Notes: generated by a model from the sequence alone, not told the origin. DNA of 64,000 nucleotides from Heterobilharzia americana (GCA_944470555.2 OX104134.1:98946701-99010700); one strand, 5' to 3'. Positions 45,038 to 56,039 are shown, counted from the stretch's first letter. A program made the numbers and translations.

Positions 45038-46879
45038 CTAATAAAGCCAATTTTGTAACTTACTTGTTATTGCTTCACTACAAATGTAATCCTGTCCAAC
45101 TTTATCTATAGAATTTTTACGATGTTTCAAAGTATTCAGAGAGGTTGATTTTATTTGACAGTTTCCATGGTTCTCTATTATTTTATGTAATGATATTGTA
45201 GTGTTCAACCTTATCGGTAGCATGTACACATGACTGGATTCAATTATCTCATTTGAATTAAGCGAATACCCATTAGCTGAAGACACCATCTTTTCATTAA
45301 CAACAATCCTGTTATTGGTATCATTGGTGTTATGTAATGTATTCAATGGAATTGCATTTTTATCATGTGAACTTGTGTGCAAATCTTCTCTTTGATTGTT
45401 ACAGCTTGTCGACTTACTATCGACACCATTAAAATATTTGTTTCGAGTTGAAAAGTGTTCAACCTTGCCATGATATTCGTCTTTTGAGAGTGCGTTAAAA
45501 TTTGAAGTACACGCCTTGTTAATATTACAAGTGTCACAACTACTGCAACTACTATTGTCGTTGTTATTTGCGGTTGCTATTATTGAGTTGACTATACAAT
45601 CTGTTGTGGTGTTTGGTATTGTAATTCGTTTTTCATTTTTCTGAATAAATGATTGTGTTGAATCTCTCTGGTTATTATGCTTACTTACATGTAATTTAGT
45701 AGTATTACTACCATTACCACTACTACTACTACTACTATTACTATTACTACCATTATTAACATTGTTTTTATTGTTAACTTTGATGGTTTGTTTTTCTTTT
45801 GGATAATGCATTAAAATAAGCGCCTCTAATAATTCAAATAAAAATATACAACTAAAACCAATGAATAGTGAACATAAACCGCCAACTTCAGAAAATAACT
45901 TAGCTAATGAAAAGATTTCTTCTTCTGTAGCAACTTGTACACTTTCACTACGTACTAATTTTAATCGACTTGTTGATATTGGTAGACCATCTTCAACACC
46001 GGATAAGCGTACTTCACTATGCTTGATAAATTTTGTTTGTATACACGGTAATGGACATGTTTCATAAGGGATTTGTTCATCTTGACATTGTGAACGTTCA
46101 CAAATGAAATGAGTTTGTGAAGCTGAACGATTAATTGATAATAAGTCTAAAGTACATGTACAATTACAACTGTAGGCAACTTTAGCACAACATTCAGCCC
46201 AACCGCATGCTTCACGACTATACAAAAATTCTGTACCGAATAAACTGACCGTAGATGATTTGCTACGACGTTGATCTGTTGTTTTCTTTCGAAAACGTGA
46301 TAAAGCTTGTTGTAGATAATTTGTTGTATCAGTGATTAATGTCTTTTTATTTTTCATTCGAAGTGTATCAAGATAATCTAAGTACCATCGTTGATGAACA
46401 TCAGCATTTTCATCATATATATTTGTGTTGCTGTTAGAAAAAGCGCTTAAACTATAGTCTTCAATTCCATCATTTAGTGTAGACTTAGATGTTTCTGATG
46501 GAATTTGACTATTTACACTATTTAGCCTTATATTATTGCTATCATCACTTTCTGTGTCCATTGTTAATTCAGAGGCTATAAATTTAGCATCAGCACCGAC
46601 ATGGCATGGATTTCGGGCTGTATTTAAACGTGTTGTTACTGATTTTGAAAAATATAATGAAACTGATGTTTCTGGTGGTAGAATTGTATGAATATGTCTA
46701 TCATAAGCACTGAAGGGTAATTCTCCACGTTCATGAGTTATAAGAATAAATGTAACACGACTTGTATTTACTGTACTACTCTCTTGATTAATACGAATTT
46801 CCAAATAGGACCATGATTTCTCCACATGTTTTGAGCGTAATTCAAATGTTGTACACAGAAAATTTCGGATATTTGGCAC
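45038..46879 (-). CDS. DEG/ENaC (ASIC-like) sodium channel subunit, C-terminal exon
   Basis: A 613-residue open exon, the C-terminal half of a degenerin/epithelial sodium channel subunit: a trimeric, amiloride-sensitive cation channel of the plasma membrane. Ectodomain strands come first (residues 1-90, ending TTRLNTARNPC). YSREAC (220-225), the cysteine cluster CNCTC (238-242) and CPLPC (275-279) match the disulfide-rich thumb. TM2 is at about 325-357: EVGGLCSLFIGFSCIFLFEL, with G341-F-S343 as the GxS selectivity filter. A cytosolic tail of about 250 residues is rich in Asn/Ser. It is unusual in carrying ~100 extra residues (about 100-210) between C92 and YSREAC. The first codon is GTG, immediately after a splice acceptor (TTTATATTTGTTTAG), so it encodes Val inside a larger protein, not a start. 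TM1 and the N-terminus are on upstream exons that I did not find. Confidence 0.9.
   Translation of the reverse strand: MPNIRNFLCTTFELRSKHVEKSWSYLEIRINQESSTVNTSRVTFILITHERGELPFSAYDRHIHTILPPETSVSLYFSKSVTTRLNTARNPCHVGADAKFIASELTMDTESDDSNNIRLNSVNSQIPSETSKSTLNDGIEDYSLSAFSNSNTNIYDENADVHQRWYLDYLDTLRMKNKKTLITDTTNYLQQALSRFRKKTTDQRRSKSSTVSLFGTEFLYSREACGWAECCAKVAYSCNCTCTLDLLSINRSASQTHFICERSQCQDEQIPYETCPLPCIQTKFIKHSEVRLSGVEDGLPISTSRLKLVRSESVQVATEEEIFSLAKLFSEVGGLCSLFIGFSCIFLFELLEALILMHYPKEKQTIKVNNKNNVNNGSNSNSSSSSSGNGSNTTKLHVSKHNNQRDSTQSFIQKNEKRITIPNTTTDCIVNSIIATANNNDNSSCSSCDTCNINKACTSNFNALSKDEYHGKVEHFSTRNKYFNGVDSKSTSCNNQREDLHTSSHDKNAIPLNTLHNTNDTNNRIVVNEKMVSSANGYSLNSNEIIESSHVYMLPIRLNTTISLHKIIENHGNCQIKSTSLNTLKHRKNSIDKVGQDYICSEAITSKLQNWLY
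45058..45063 (-). other. Possible alternative splice donor near the channel C-terminus
   Basis: The minus strand reads ACAA then GTAAGT, a strong donor core, eight codons before the TAG stop. If used, the last residues would come from a further exon at lower coordinates. If not, the protein ends SKLQNWLY. The sequence alone does not decide. Confidence 0.3.
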
Positions 46880-46906
46880 CTAAACAAATATAAACAAAAG
46901 AAACAG
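46880..46906 (-). other. Splice acceptor of the channel exon
   Basis: The minus strand reads a T-rich tract (TGTCTGTTTCTTTTGTTTATA) ending in TTTGTTTAG directly before the GTG at 46879. The reading frame is open from the first exon base. Confidence 0.75.
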
Positions 46907-47274
46907 ACAAACATAAAGTAATAAAAGCTTTCACTAATAATGCAGTGGTCTTTCATCAGAGTATCTATGAATTCATCAGTATATTACTGCTTGAATCAGA
47001 CATTCATAAAACAGTTTAAATTCCTTCTCAATAAATAAAGACAAATAGTTCCTTTGATCTGCAGTCATCTTTTAAATGCTAATATCCACAAGTTTTATAA
47101 TCTCGATTATTTCAAGTGGTTTCCGATGACATGAAGGATATTTTTTTCTCCTTTATTGGAATTTATTGGCCATACTAGATCGTACTAATCGATCTGTTCT
47201 GCCACATAGGCTCTTGTATAGATTACTTCATATTAACTGAAGACTTCTTACGTTGTAATTTGTTTGGTGGTATC

Positions 47275-47520
47275 TAGAGACGTTCATAGTAACTCGAGAT
47301 CCTTCAGTGATCCCTGAACCCACCACCTACCGCTTCAAACACCCTAGAGTTATCCAGTGGTATCGAAAAATAAAAGCTGATACCTGCTGTTCAAGAATTA
47401 GCTATCGTGACTCAGTCACACAGTAGATAACACCCTAACGTTTAAAGAGATGGGTGCTGGCTTCGACTGTCACTGTGATGCAGTTACATCCAGTTGAATT
47501 TCACCGCTAGCCACGACCAA
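47275..47520. repeat. Smalpha-like (family A) inverted pair, both hammerheads lost
   Basis: The minus arm (about 47275-47370) keeps the head (CCGCTTCAAACACCCTAGAG, TTATCCAGTGG). The plus arm (about 47425-47518) keeps CCTAACGTTTAAAGAGATGG, CTTCGACTGTCACTGTGATG and the exit TCACCGCTAGCCACGACC. In the plus arm the hammerhead between TTACATCCAGTTG and the exit is cleanly deleted. Confidence 0.65.
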
Positions 47521-47879
47521 GCATAATGCAGCTAAATTATTCTTCAGGCTATATTTTTTTGGTTAGGCTTCTGGTAACTAAGACATTCTGTGATAGAATA
47601 CAAGAGATCATTCATCTTTATCAGGTATTCCGGAAATTGAAACCAGTGGTAATCGTGTTGCAGTTCACTACTGTCCCCCAATTATCGAGAAAAAATTCAT
47701 ATGTAGCCGGTTCTCTTTCTCCTTTTATCTGGCAGCTTTTTATCTTTCCTTCCTTATATCTTTATGGTTTTATTATGCTGGCGTACGTGCCACATTTCCT
47801 GGAGCTCATGCGACACCAGCTATGTAGTTCGTCGTGCTGTTACCAGAAACGTTATTCCACATAATAAAGAGAAATAGGT

Positions 47880-48970
47880 ATCTTACCAATTTCAGTTTGA
47901 CGTGATGCACAAAAGACAATTCCAATGGAGCAGATGCTTTCAACACGAAATATGAAAGAAAATTTAGGCTAATTATAATTGAGAAAGAACAGTGCTATTT
48001 TCCTGTCTTCTAAGTCTTCTGTGTTGTCATGGACAGTACCACTCCAAAACCCTAGTTCGTATCATGATAGTTTTTCTTTACACAACAGTGCGATAAATCA
48101 TAGGTAACAAAGGTGGACAGATGAAGCCATCTGACCTGTTCATAAGTACTGTTAGTTTGCTTTTATCAGTTTTGGTAATTCCTATGCTGCTGTCATTTCT
48201 AAGACTCTGTGTAGTTAGTACTTTCGGTCTTGTAAAACTTCACTTCACTCTCTTCTGCTGTTTTAGTGTTAGTGCACATGGTGTTTGCACTTCTTTAGCA
48301 GTCATTTTATTTGTTGCACTTAATGCTACATCTATACTAGGCATGACATCTCCTGGTTTCAAATAACTTATTGGTATGCTGAAGTTTCTACTCTTCTCAC
48401 ACGCCTGCATTTCTTTCTAGCTCTGTACTCTTGTTGAAAGGTTGATCACGCACCCATTTTGTTTGATCAATGGTTGATGTTTCCATATTTACAGTTTCTT
48501 TCCTCTCAGTTAGGCACTATTCTCCCATCAATTTGCTGAGATTCTAAATCTGATCATTTTTTAGTTTGTTGAAATCAGACGATTTTGCTTTGTTCTATGC
48601 TTCAATTAGGATTTCATAATCTGCACTGTATGATATCTTCATTAGTTTGCATTTTAGTTGTTTAATTTCATTTCGAATAACAGATAGGTTTCTTAATATT
48701 TCCATGTAGTTCTTCTCCTAGACACAGTCTACTGCTGTTATAACCTTGTCATTTGGTAATGGTGTATACATATGCGAAAATATTTAGGAGTGATGTGATA
48801 TTCGATACGATGAATGTTCAAAATACGAGGATTTCTGAATTTTACCTCAGCTTGTGAAATCAATATGAGTTTGTTGACTAGCCCTTGGGACAGCATATTG
48901 GTGCTACTATCTTTTATTTGAGGGATAAAAGCCATATCTTACATCGCAACAATATTTAACTAGCAGATGA
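47880..48970 (-). pseudogene. Decayed ORF, probably Penelope-like RT N-terminal region
   Basis: One minus-strand frame (about 48900 to 48440) reads as coherent protein broken mainly by TAG stops: YTPLPNDKVITAVDCV, EKNYMEILRNLSVIRNEIKQ, NKAKSSDFNKLKNDQI. Lower down (48366-48090), after a frame change, comes SIGITKTDKSKLTVLMNRSD. The last stretch resembles the N-terminal RT block of Penelope-like elements (ADKG...TVVM). The hydrophobic plus-strand ORF at 48121-48366 is its antisense. Family assignment is tentative. Confidence 0.4.
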
Positions 48971-49199
48971 TGCGCTTATGCAGAGAGTAGCTTTAACTGG
49001 ATTAAAGTAGTCAGATAGACAGAATAAATCTCGATGCGACCTTTTATCACTGCGTAACGGCTCAAGTTGTGGCATTTCATATCAGACCATAAGCCAAGAA
49101 TGAAGCAACATGGAAGATAAAGAATCAAAACACAAACCAGTCTCAAAATTGGTTTAAAAACTTCAAACGAGAGCAAGAAAAATTATGGACTTCTGAAAT

Positions 49200-49620
49200 T
49201 CACCATGATGACTACAACCAAGGTAATGACGAGATACATTCACACCACAGAGATTGATTCTCAGTCACACCACCAACATAGTCTTCATCCATTGTCATGC
49301 AAACCCTAACCGAGAAGTTGACACTTCTTTACACTGTTCACATTAATGGTCAAAAACTTCGTGGACTGATACCATGTATCAGTCGCGTCCAGCATAAACC
49401 TACTTCAGTTAACACCGTGTGACAGGGCACACAGTGACAGGCATCCATAATGCATACCTCACGCATTTGAGTCAATTAAGGTTTATAACAACACTGATTA
49501 ACTTCCCTCTTCTTCCCATGGCTCCACAACTGGTTTCTACATTGATTACGTGGGAACTCAGCATATGATATGGAAGTAACGGTGGTCGGATACATGAAGC
49601 CTTCTCATACCTCTAACTTT
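49200..49620 (-). mobile_element. 3' fragment of the second non-LTR family
   Basis: The minus strand matches 56410-56830 (for example GACTATGTTGGTG and GTGACTGAGAATC, at 49290 and 56750). It encodes a WYQSTKFLTI-like stretch of the C-terminal domain. 5'-truncated. It lies just before the 3' end of the large RTE copy. Confidence 0.65.
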
Positions 49621-50462
49621 ATTGGCCAGATCCAACAACCATAGAGCAGGACAGTGCAAACTACGGTAAATTACAATCGACCCCTAAAAGGTAATTAATC
49701 AGACATCATGCCGGCGGTACCATCAGTGGCATAATTTAGCGAAAGATATTCGAGCCTTGTATATCCGTGCCAGGATTTCATCCGTGACGAGCCACACTAG
49801 TTGGCCAAAATATCCCTGCTTTCGTCATTATTATTCAGTATAATGTGAACTATTATATTCTGTAAAGTCGTATAGCATGACTACCTGCCTGTTTGACTCT
49901 TTCTATTATGATTATTATTTGTCCCTTGAGTTCCTAGTGGAACGAAGGGCTTCAGTACCACGTCACCATTTCACGCTTTTCTCTCCAAGCTTCTTAACCT
50001 GGCCCTATGAGTCCCCATAAACTTTCATTTCTTCCTCACACGATCTCTTCCACGTCACCCTCAGCTTGGACGCCCAACTCGTCGTTTCCTTTTTAAGTTC
50101 AAGTCGACTGCCTGGCCTGGCGCGTGATGTACCAAAATGGTCTTCTCAGTGTATGTCCGATACATCTCCACTTTCTTCTGCATATTTGTTGGGCAATGGG
50201 TTCTTGGTTAGTTCGTTGGCAAGCCAGAATGAGTTCCTTGTTGCTTATTCTTTTTGGCTGTCTTATCTTTAGCATCGAGCTTGGGTGGCAGCTATTGATG
50301 TATGTCTGTAATTAGTTGGAAATGCTCTCCATGACACGCCAAGTCTCTGAACCATCACATAGAAGCACTGAAATGACTAACATAGTGTTGAAAATCCGGA
50401 TATTGTTCACTCTTTACTCTGAGTGCAGTAGATCTCCACACTGATTTCAGATTAGTGAAAGC

Positions 50463-51271
50463 TTATCTTGCTCTTTCGATCATGGTTTCGACATCCTCGT
50501 CTGTGTCGCCACCTGTAGTTGAAATCATGCTGCCTAGGTGGCAGGTGAAAGAGACTACTTCCTTTTGGTTTCTCCCGCTAATGGTGATTGGTGCTTGTGG
50601 TTGGTGATGGTGATTGGGTAACTGCATCGCATCTGTCTTCTCTACATTCACTTGGAGTCCCGTCTTCGCTGCCTCTTCCGCCAACTTGTTAGTTTTTGCC
50701 TGCAGATCTTCGAGGTTTTGCAATATTAGACACAAATCATCGGCGAAATCTGAATCCTTTCCTTGGGTCCTTCATCGGTCCAGCCAGTGTAGGCCCATCT
50801 TCTCAAAGCTCCTCACGGTTCGCTGCATGATCCAGTCGACCACAATCAAGAAGACCATAGTGATAGTAAGCGGCAACCTTGTCTTACTCCTATCACCAGT
50901 CTTCACTTCAAAAGCATCACCGAGTTCCCCATTGTGAATTACTTAGCTGGCATGTGGTGTCTTCATATAGCTGTTGTTGAATGAGATTGATAAAGGTTTG
51001 TGGTATTCCATAGTGTTGAAGCAGTTGCCTGCCAAATTACTTCTCGGTCGACGCTGTCGAAGGCTGGCCTACTCAAAGTCGATGAAATTGAGGTAGAGTT
51101 AAGTTGAGTTGACTGCCATTCTATACTCTGTTCTATAATGATGCTTGGCGTACCGTTGCAATTTGATCCGCATACGATTTGTTCTTCCTTAAGCCAACCA
51201 ACCAGCCTGATCTGGCATTTCTTAGTCTCTCCAGGATGATGTGGCGTAATATTTTGCTTGAGGTGGAGCAT
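50463..51271 (-). pseudogene. RTE reverse transcriptase remnant
   Basis: The first open stretch (51271-50963) encodes SIIIEQSIEWQSTQLNSTS, then AFDSVDREVIWQATASTLWN, the motif with the first catalytic Asp. The FADD region near 50740 is reached in another frame (FADDLCLI), with both Asp codons present. 50735-50463 encodes LAEEAAKTGLQVNVEKTDAM, HLGSMISTTGG and the start of the ERAR motif. Split over at least three frames. Confidence 0.75.
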
Positions 51272-52204
51272 GATTCTGCACCAGTTCTTGCAAAGGTTTA
51301 TGTCTCCTTTCTCCGGGAGTTCGACAAGGTAGCCCTACTTCCAATCAATTAACAGGTACCTTTCCTCCATTCACTCCAAACCTTCTGCAGTAGTCATGAG
51401 AGCATATCTGTTGTTATCCATTCCATCTGGTCCTGCTACTTCCCTGGATTTCAGCACCTTTATGGCGTGCAGGACTTCGGCTTGTGTTCACTGGTAGTTC
51501 TGCGGTTGCCGGTGGTATTTCTGGAGGAGTTGCAGGTCGTGGTCGATTCAACAGTTTTCTGAAGTGATCGGTTCATCGTTTCCCTTGTTTCCCCTCTTTA
51601 TTGGCAACTAGATTCCCTTCACTATCTTTCATTTGTTTCATCTGTGTTGGTCTCTTCCTGGACAGTAAGTAACCTGGTTATTTGATATAGCGTTGTCAAG
51701 TCTCTATCTCTCCAACCAGCAGCTATTATGCTTCACTTGCCAGTATGTCGTAGAAATGTCCTTTATCTTTGCGTGCACTCTTCTTCACTTCTTCGTCCAA
51801 TGTAGTGTTTTTCCATAGGTTCTGTTCAGTTCCTCTTTTCGTTGTTCATCTCTGCACTTCACTGGTTCATCTTCTGCTTCACCATCTTCCTCTCCCTCTC
51901 CCTCTCCCTCTTCCTCCTCTATCAGCTTCCATGTGTTCGTCGACATCCACTCCTTTTCCTGTTTTTATTCCTTCCTAATACGATTATGCAGGTTTCTTTC
52001 CATATAGCTTCCAAAGAGTTCTAGTGTTTTTCCACGCAGGTTTCTAAACAAATGTTGTTCAGTATCTCCCATTTTGAACTGATGGCTGACAACGTGGAGA
52101 TACCCGTTATAGTTTCGTTCTTCCGTTCAGTTCCTGATCTGAGTGGTTGTTGAACTTGAACTGTAGTCTATCACCAGCTTCTCTGAAGGCTATCAACTCG
52201 ATTT

Positions 52205-53071
52205 TTAGGGTGGGTCCCTTACACTAAATAGTGAGTGATGTGAACCTACATCTGCTCCCCTTCTCGATCTGATCTTGTGTCCAGTAAACTGGCTGAGTCT
52301 CCACTTCCTCCACATTGAGATGAAGTCGATCTGATTTTTAGTGTAGTGTTTCCTGGTGTCTGGTGAAATCAAATCCATGTCACTGCCTTGTGAATATCCT
52401 CGTGTTTGTACACACTGTCTAGCCTCCAATCACCAAATCGATGAATGTGCAGAAGTCTTCAAACAGTTCTCCAGTCTCATTCCTCATTTCACTGAGTGTT
52501 TCTTGACCCATGATTGCTTCTCTTCCTATGTTGACTACTCCCAGTTTGGCATTCATGTCTCTCCACCCATTAGAATTTTGATGTCGCTAACTGGTGTAGG
52601 GTCTTTTCCAGTATCGATTACAGTTATTTGTAGAATTCCTTCTTCTTCTCTTCATCTGTATTATTTGTAGGTGTGTAGCGCAGCATTGTATGATTGTGAC
52701 TTTCCTTCCTTTTGATTTGAATCCATATTGCTGTAATGATCCTGATCCTGCAGGAGGAGATTGGTTCCCACTGCATGACAGAAAGCCATCTATGCTGTCG
52801 ACAACATCATGTATACCACTCCATAACTCGGTGTGCTCGTGGTTGTCGTCTGGATGATAATATTGGAATAGATTATTGACTCTGCAGTTGACAGTTGAGA
52901 GTGTCTACTTCCATTCCATCTGCAGATTCCTCTCAGATTCTTAGAACTTCTACACGATACCTTCTCATCTATTTTGCAATCTGAGCAGACTTGCCAGTCA
53001 GCTTCAAACATTGTTCGAACATTCCATGTTTCCATGTTTGCTTTCGCTTTCATTGAGAGAGGTGGAGACAC
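52205..53071 (-). pseudogene. RTE AP-endonuclease remnant
   Basis: The N-terminal part (53071-52790) encodes ANMETWNVRTMFEADWQVCS and GICRWNGSRHSQLS. The C-terminal part (52429-52205) has TKNQIDFISMWRKWR and RRGADVGSHHSL. The catalytic SDH block has become SHH, losing the Asp. The central GDMNAK region (52500-52600) is out of frame. Compare the copy at 270-1009. Confidence 0.75.
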
Positions 53072-53293
53072 ACTGGCTAGTTGGCTTCGCGAAGGCTTTC
53101 ACCAACAGACGTCATTTCGCCTCTCCGATTCCAGCAGGGAATAAGCTTAGTTTTATTTTCTACATTTTCTTTGTGCTTTGAAGTTTCTTCAGCGATTGGA
53201 TTGGTTTTCCTGGGTAGGGTTTCTAGCCGTATGCCCAACCTTCCCTATTTATCCGGGTTTAGGACCGGCTAGTAACTAGTGAACTAGTTAACC

Positions 53294-54169
53294 TTTATTA
53301 CAGCTCGGTATGCCTACCTAGTTGACAGAATATTTTATTTTCGAATAAACTATTTTGTTGTTGATGAAGTGATGATCACTTTTTTCAGACATTAGCAATG
53401 CCATCACTTCAAACTATGCTATTTCATCGAACCATCTGTTTTCACCAATTTAAACAATCCATTTCGTAGTGTCTGATAGTAAGACTAAAACTCTTCTGCG
53501 ATTGATATACATATAAACAAATCAGGAACAAAACGGACACTACGCCAGGAATCAGAATGCTGATGAAGATAAACGCGATGTGCCATGAATTACGAGAAAG
53601 TACCTGATGGTTGCTTAAAGACAAGAAGAAGCAGAAGAATCGCAGAAAGTTTATTCCTAACTGCTCACATAGCACTTGCTTATTTGTAAGTTTACTGGTA
53701 ACCTCAGCGCATGTAACTGGTTCCGAAGATTTTCAAGGATTTTTAACATCCTGAATGATCCAGATTGTCCTGTTACATGCCACAACAAACCATAATCCAG
53801 CTCGATTCCAGTTTTCATAAACTGAATTTACCACTACTATGTATAAAAACTGTTTTGCCGAGGAAATCTAATCTAAAAAAGCTTCACCCATCAATTTTAT
53901 TTGTTTGATGATTTCTTATAGAGATACATAATGTCGAACACTTGAAATTCGAGTGCATGGAGCCTGAGTTACTCTTTGCTGAATTAAACCATTCAGATCA
54001 TGACTGATCCCCTATAGGGCTGCATCATACACACGAACTGGTTATCACCTGATGACCAGTGCAGATGTGTAGCTCTCAGTGACTGGCACTGACCAATGTT
54101 TGCAGATCAAACTTTGAAATGTGGATACTAAGCGGATCGGTATGACAATGCATTAAACTGCATTTTCGC
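53294..54169. other. No gene recognised
   Basis: AT-rich; the minus ORF at 53442-53675 is hydrophobic and unsupported. Confidence 0.4.
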
Positions 54170-54330
54170 CTGGGTAGCCCATCGGTTAAGTCTACTATTC
54201 TCTTCAGTACTGCTTGATGCAAATTCGAATCGCTGAAAGGACATCAGTCTCCTCATGGCTGCAGAGAAGCCTGGCTAATGAGTCCCAACAAGCATTAAAC
54301 CTATGTCTAAGGCTTTTTACCAATGAATAT
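54170..54330 (+). repeat. tRNA-like SINE with hammerhead remnant (family C)
   Basis: Head: CTGGGTAGCCCATCGGTTAAG and CAAATTCGAATCGCTG (B-box-like). Hammerhead remnant near 54268-54315: GCCTGG, CTAATGAGTCCC (G5 to A), a stem II loop, and TTAAAC where GAAAC is expected. It differs from families A and B in stem I and loop. Confidence 0.55.
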
Positions 54331-54724
54331 ACGAGGCTTTACATCGAAATAAACTGAAGCATGATATTGTGCAAACTTCATCCACAAACTTTGCTTATTG
54401 CCAAGCACTAATGACTAGACGGCTGCATCCGTTACTTAAGAGTGACCGATTTGTGTAGATCAAAATATGTCCCATTCAGTAAGGTATGCACTGGTTATAT
54501 GTGCAGTATTAACTAATCAAACTTTATACGGTACTGTATGCAGACATACCAAATTACCAGCAGTCCTAATAAGCTTTGAGACGTGATTTCCACTTTCTGA
54601 AACTTGCGACTAGTTTCAAAAAGTGTAATGTAAGATAATGGCAGAAAATAAGATTCAAGTGCATTAGCACTTTAGTCATTCCAATATTACAAGAAAACTG
54701 GTCACATTTTGAAAATTATCTATT

Positions 54725-54850
54725 TTGAAAGTACTTCCATTAATGACTGACTGAACCATTGGGACCTGAAAGCTCCGGACAATTATTTCATCCCTGTCTG
54801 GAACCTTTTAGTAGTGTTCACCCACAACCTCATAAAAGGTGTAGCTAAGG
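54725..54850 (-). repeat. Family B SINE, minus arm
   Basis: GGACAATTATTTCATCCCTG near 54777 and TAGTAGTGTTCACCCAC. The 3' half of the hammerhead is recognisable on minus (GGGATGAAAT); the CTGANGA half is mutated. Confidence 0.6.
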
Positions 54851-55094
54851 ACTATAACTTCTCTCCATGAGTACTTCATTGTTGGAATTCAGTTATCTAA
54901 TTTTGCTTACTTCTGCCAGAACAAGAATAAACAGTCCACTTGATCAGATATTGTTCTTTGGGACGGTTCTTGGTTTATCAACAACAACAAATCTTAGCCA
55001 TCAAATGAGTTATCCTTTTCAAGTAAAACATTACAATTTTCAAACAAATCTTGAACATAGTTCGGGGTTTTTATGGGTTTTGCTTATTTCAAGG

Positions 55095-55575
55095 TAGTAT
55101 TCATCATGGACTGGTGTCGGTTGGAGAACTATTAAAAACCTGGAAGTACTGAACAGATGTTTTGTCCTAGTATGGGACTTCTCAGCAGTTTGCACTATGA
55201 CCCCCTCTCAAAAATATAATCCCCATAAACCTACAACTATATTACTGTATAGTTCCCCTAAGTTTTGAGGTGGATACTCTGGAGTTGTAATGAAAAGCCT
55301 TGATCTGTGGGGTCAACCAGTCGGAAGGGAAGCGGATGCCAACCGAAGAACTTTGATGATAGTCGCGCTATATCATGAATTGAAAAAAGATGCAGACTAC
55401 GAATCACTGAACCTTGACTAGGTGACTGAATGCTTTACGCGTTCGCCGTGAAACCTGAAGGTCCTGAGTTCGTTCGCTAACCAAGTCGTGGGTGCGTATT
55501 ATGATGAAGCAGCTATCCTGTGTGACCAGGTTTTCATTGATCCTCCAACTAATGTCAATCAGTGATGAATACAAT
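55095..55575. repeat. Family B inverted pair
   Basis: Left terminus GTATTCATCATGGACTGGTG, right terminus CTAATGTCAATCAGTGATGAATAC: inverted copies. The left arm carries a hammerhead remnant on minus (55141-55190): CTGAGAA (G8 to A), stem II GTCC/GGAC perfect, AAAAC (G12 to A). The right arm keeps the head (GGTCCTGAGTTCG, near 55461) but lost its hammerhead (GATGAAGCAGCTATCC remains). About 220 bp of other sequence separates the arms. Confidence 0.7.
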
Positions 55576-55597
55576 TCACCACGATATAATTTGCTCG

Positions 55598-55830
55598 ATG
55601 TTGACTAGCCATGGCCCGATATTTCCTCTGATCTGAGACTCATCAGGTAGATGTGTCAGCCACTCATGGGGTCAGTAGCCCAGTGAATAACGTACTGGCG
55701 TTATAAGCAACTGGTGCTAGGTCTGACTTTCAGAAGAACTCCATCATTCAATAAGATTCAGGTATATCAAGCTGATGAGCCCTAAATTAGAACAAAACTC
55801 TTGTCCCGCATTCTACTGTTATCCATCGTC
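55598..55830. repeat. Smalpha-like (family A) inverted pair
   Basis: A short minus arm (TAGCCATGGCCC and TGAGACTCATCAGGTAGATG, 55604-55655), then a plus arm (55675-55830) with head (TGGCGTTATAAGCAACTGGTG) and hammerhead at 55762-55815: CTGATGA intact, stem II weakened, AAAAC for GAAAC (G12 to A), triplet GTC present. Confidence 0.65.
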
Positions 55831-56039
55831 ACGCAAAGTTTTGCTACTGTACTGGTTTATATGTTAGTAACTAATTGGTGAGTAGTTTCTGTATAATACA
55901 ACAAGCCACGTCAGATGATTAACCTTCAGTTATCTAAGAAGAACCTAAAGATGTAGTTTAAAAGTATATAAAGTTATCTACAGTCAAGAATTGAAGCGAT
56001 AGTGGTTAATGTCTACCCAAAATAGGGGGGAAAACAGTG

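Larger units (their letters stand above)
49904..53293 (-). mobile_element. Near full-length RTE-like retrotransposon, inactive
   Basis: About 3.39 kb from the shared 5' terminus (GGTTAACTAGT on minus, 53293) to the shared 3' tail (ACAAATAATAATCATAAT on minus, 49904). Order on minus: 5' UTR, AP endonuclease (53071-52205), linker (about 52200-51300), RT (about 51270-50463), C-terminal domain and 3' UTR. It serves as the reference for the other three copies. Multiple frameshifts and stops. A TC-rich run lies at 51885-51925. Confidence 0.85.

Noticed and set aside
45343..45537. Shorter ORFs inside the channel exon (also 45861-46067 plus)
   Set aside because: Shadow frames of the DEG/ENaC coding sequence.
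45038..46879. Treating this ORF as a complete 613-residue protein with a GTG start
   Set aside because: It begins directly after a pyrimidine-rich acceptor, starts within the ectodomain, and lacks TM1; eukaryotic GTG initiation is not supported.
47526..47864. 112-codon plus-strand ORF
   Set aside because: Hydrophobic, Ser/Leu-rich, no motif; it lies next to a minus-strand decayed retroelement and is probably antisense or chance.
51769..52024. Leu/Ser/Pro-rich plus ORFs around 51.8-52.0 kb
   Set aside because: They are antisense of the RTE linker and include a CTCTCC simple repeat.
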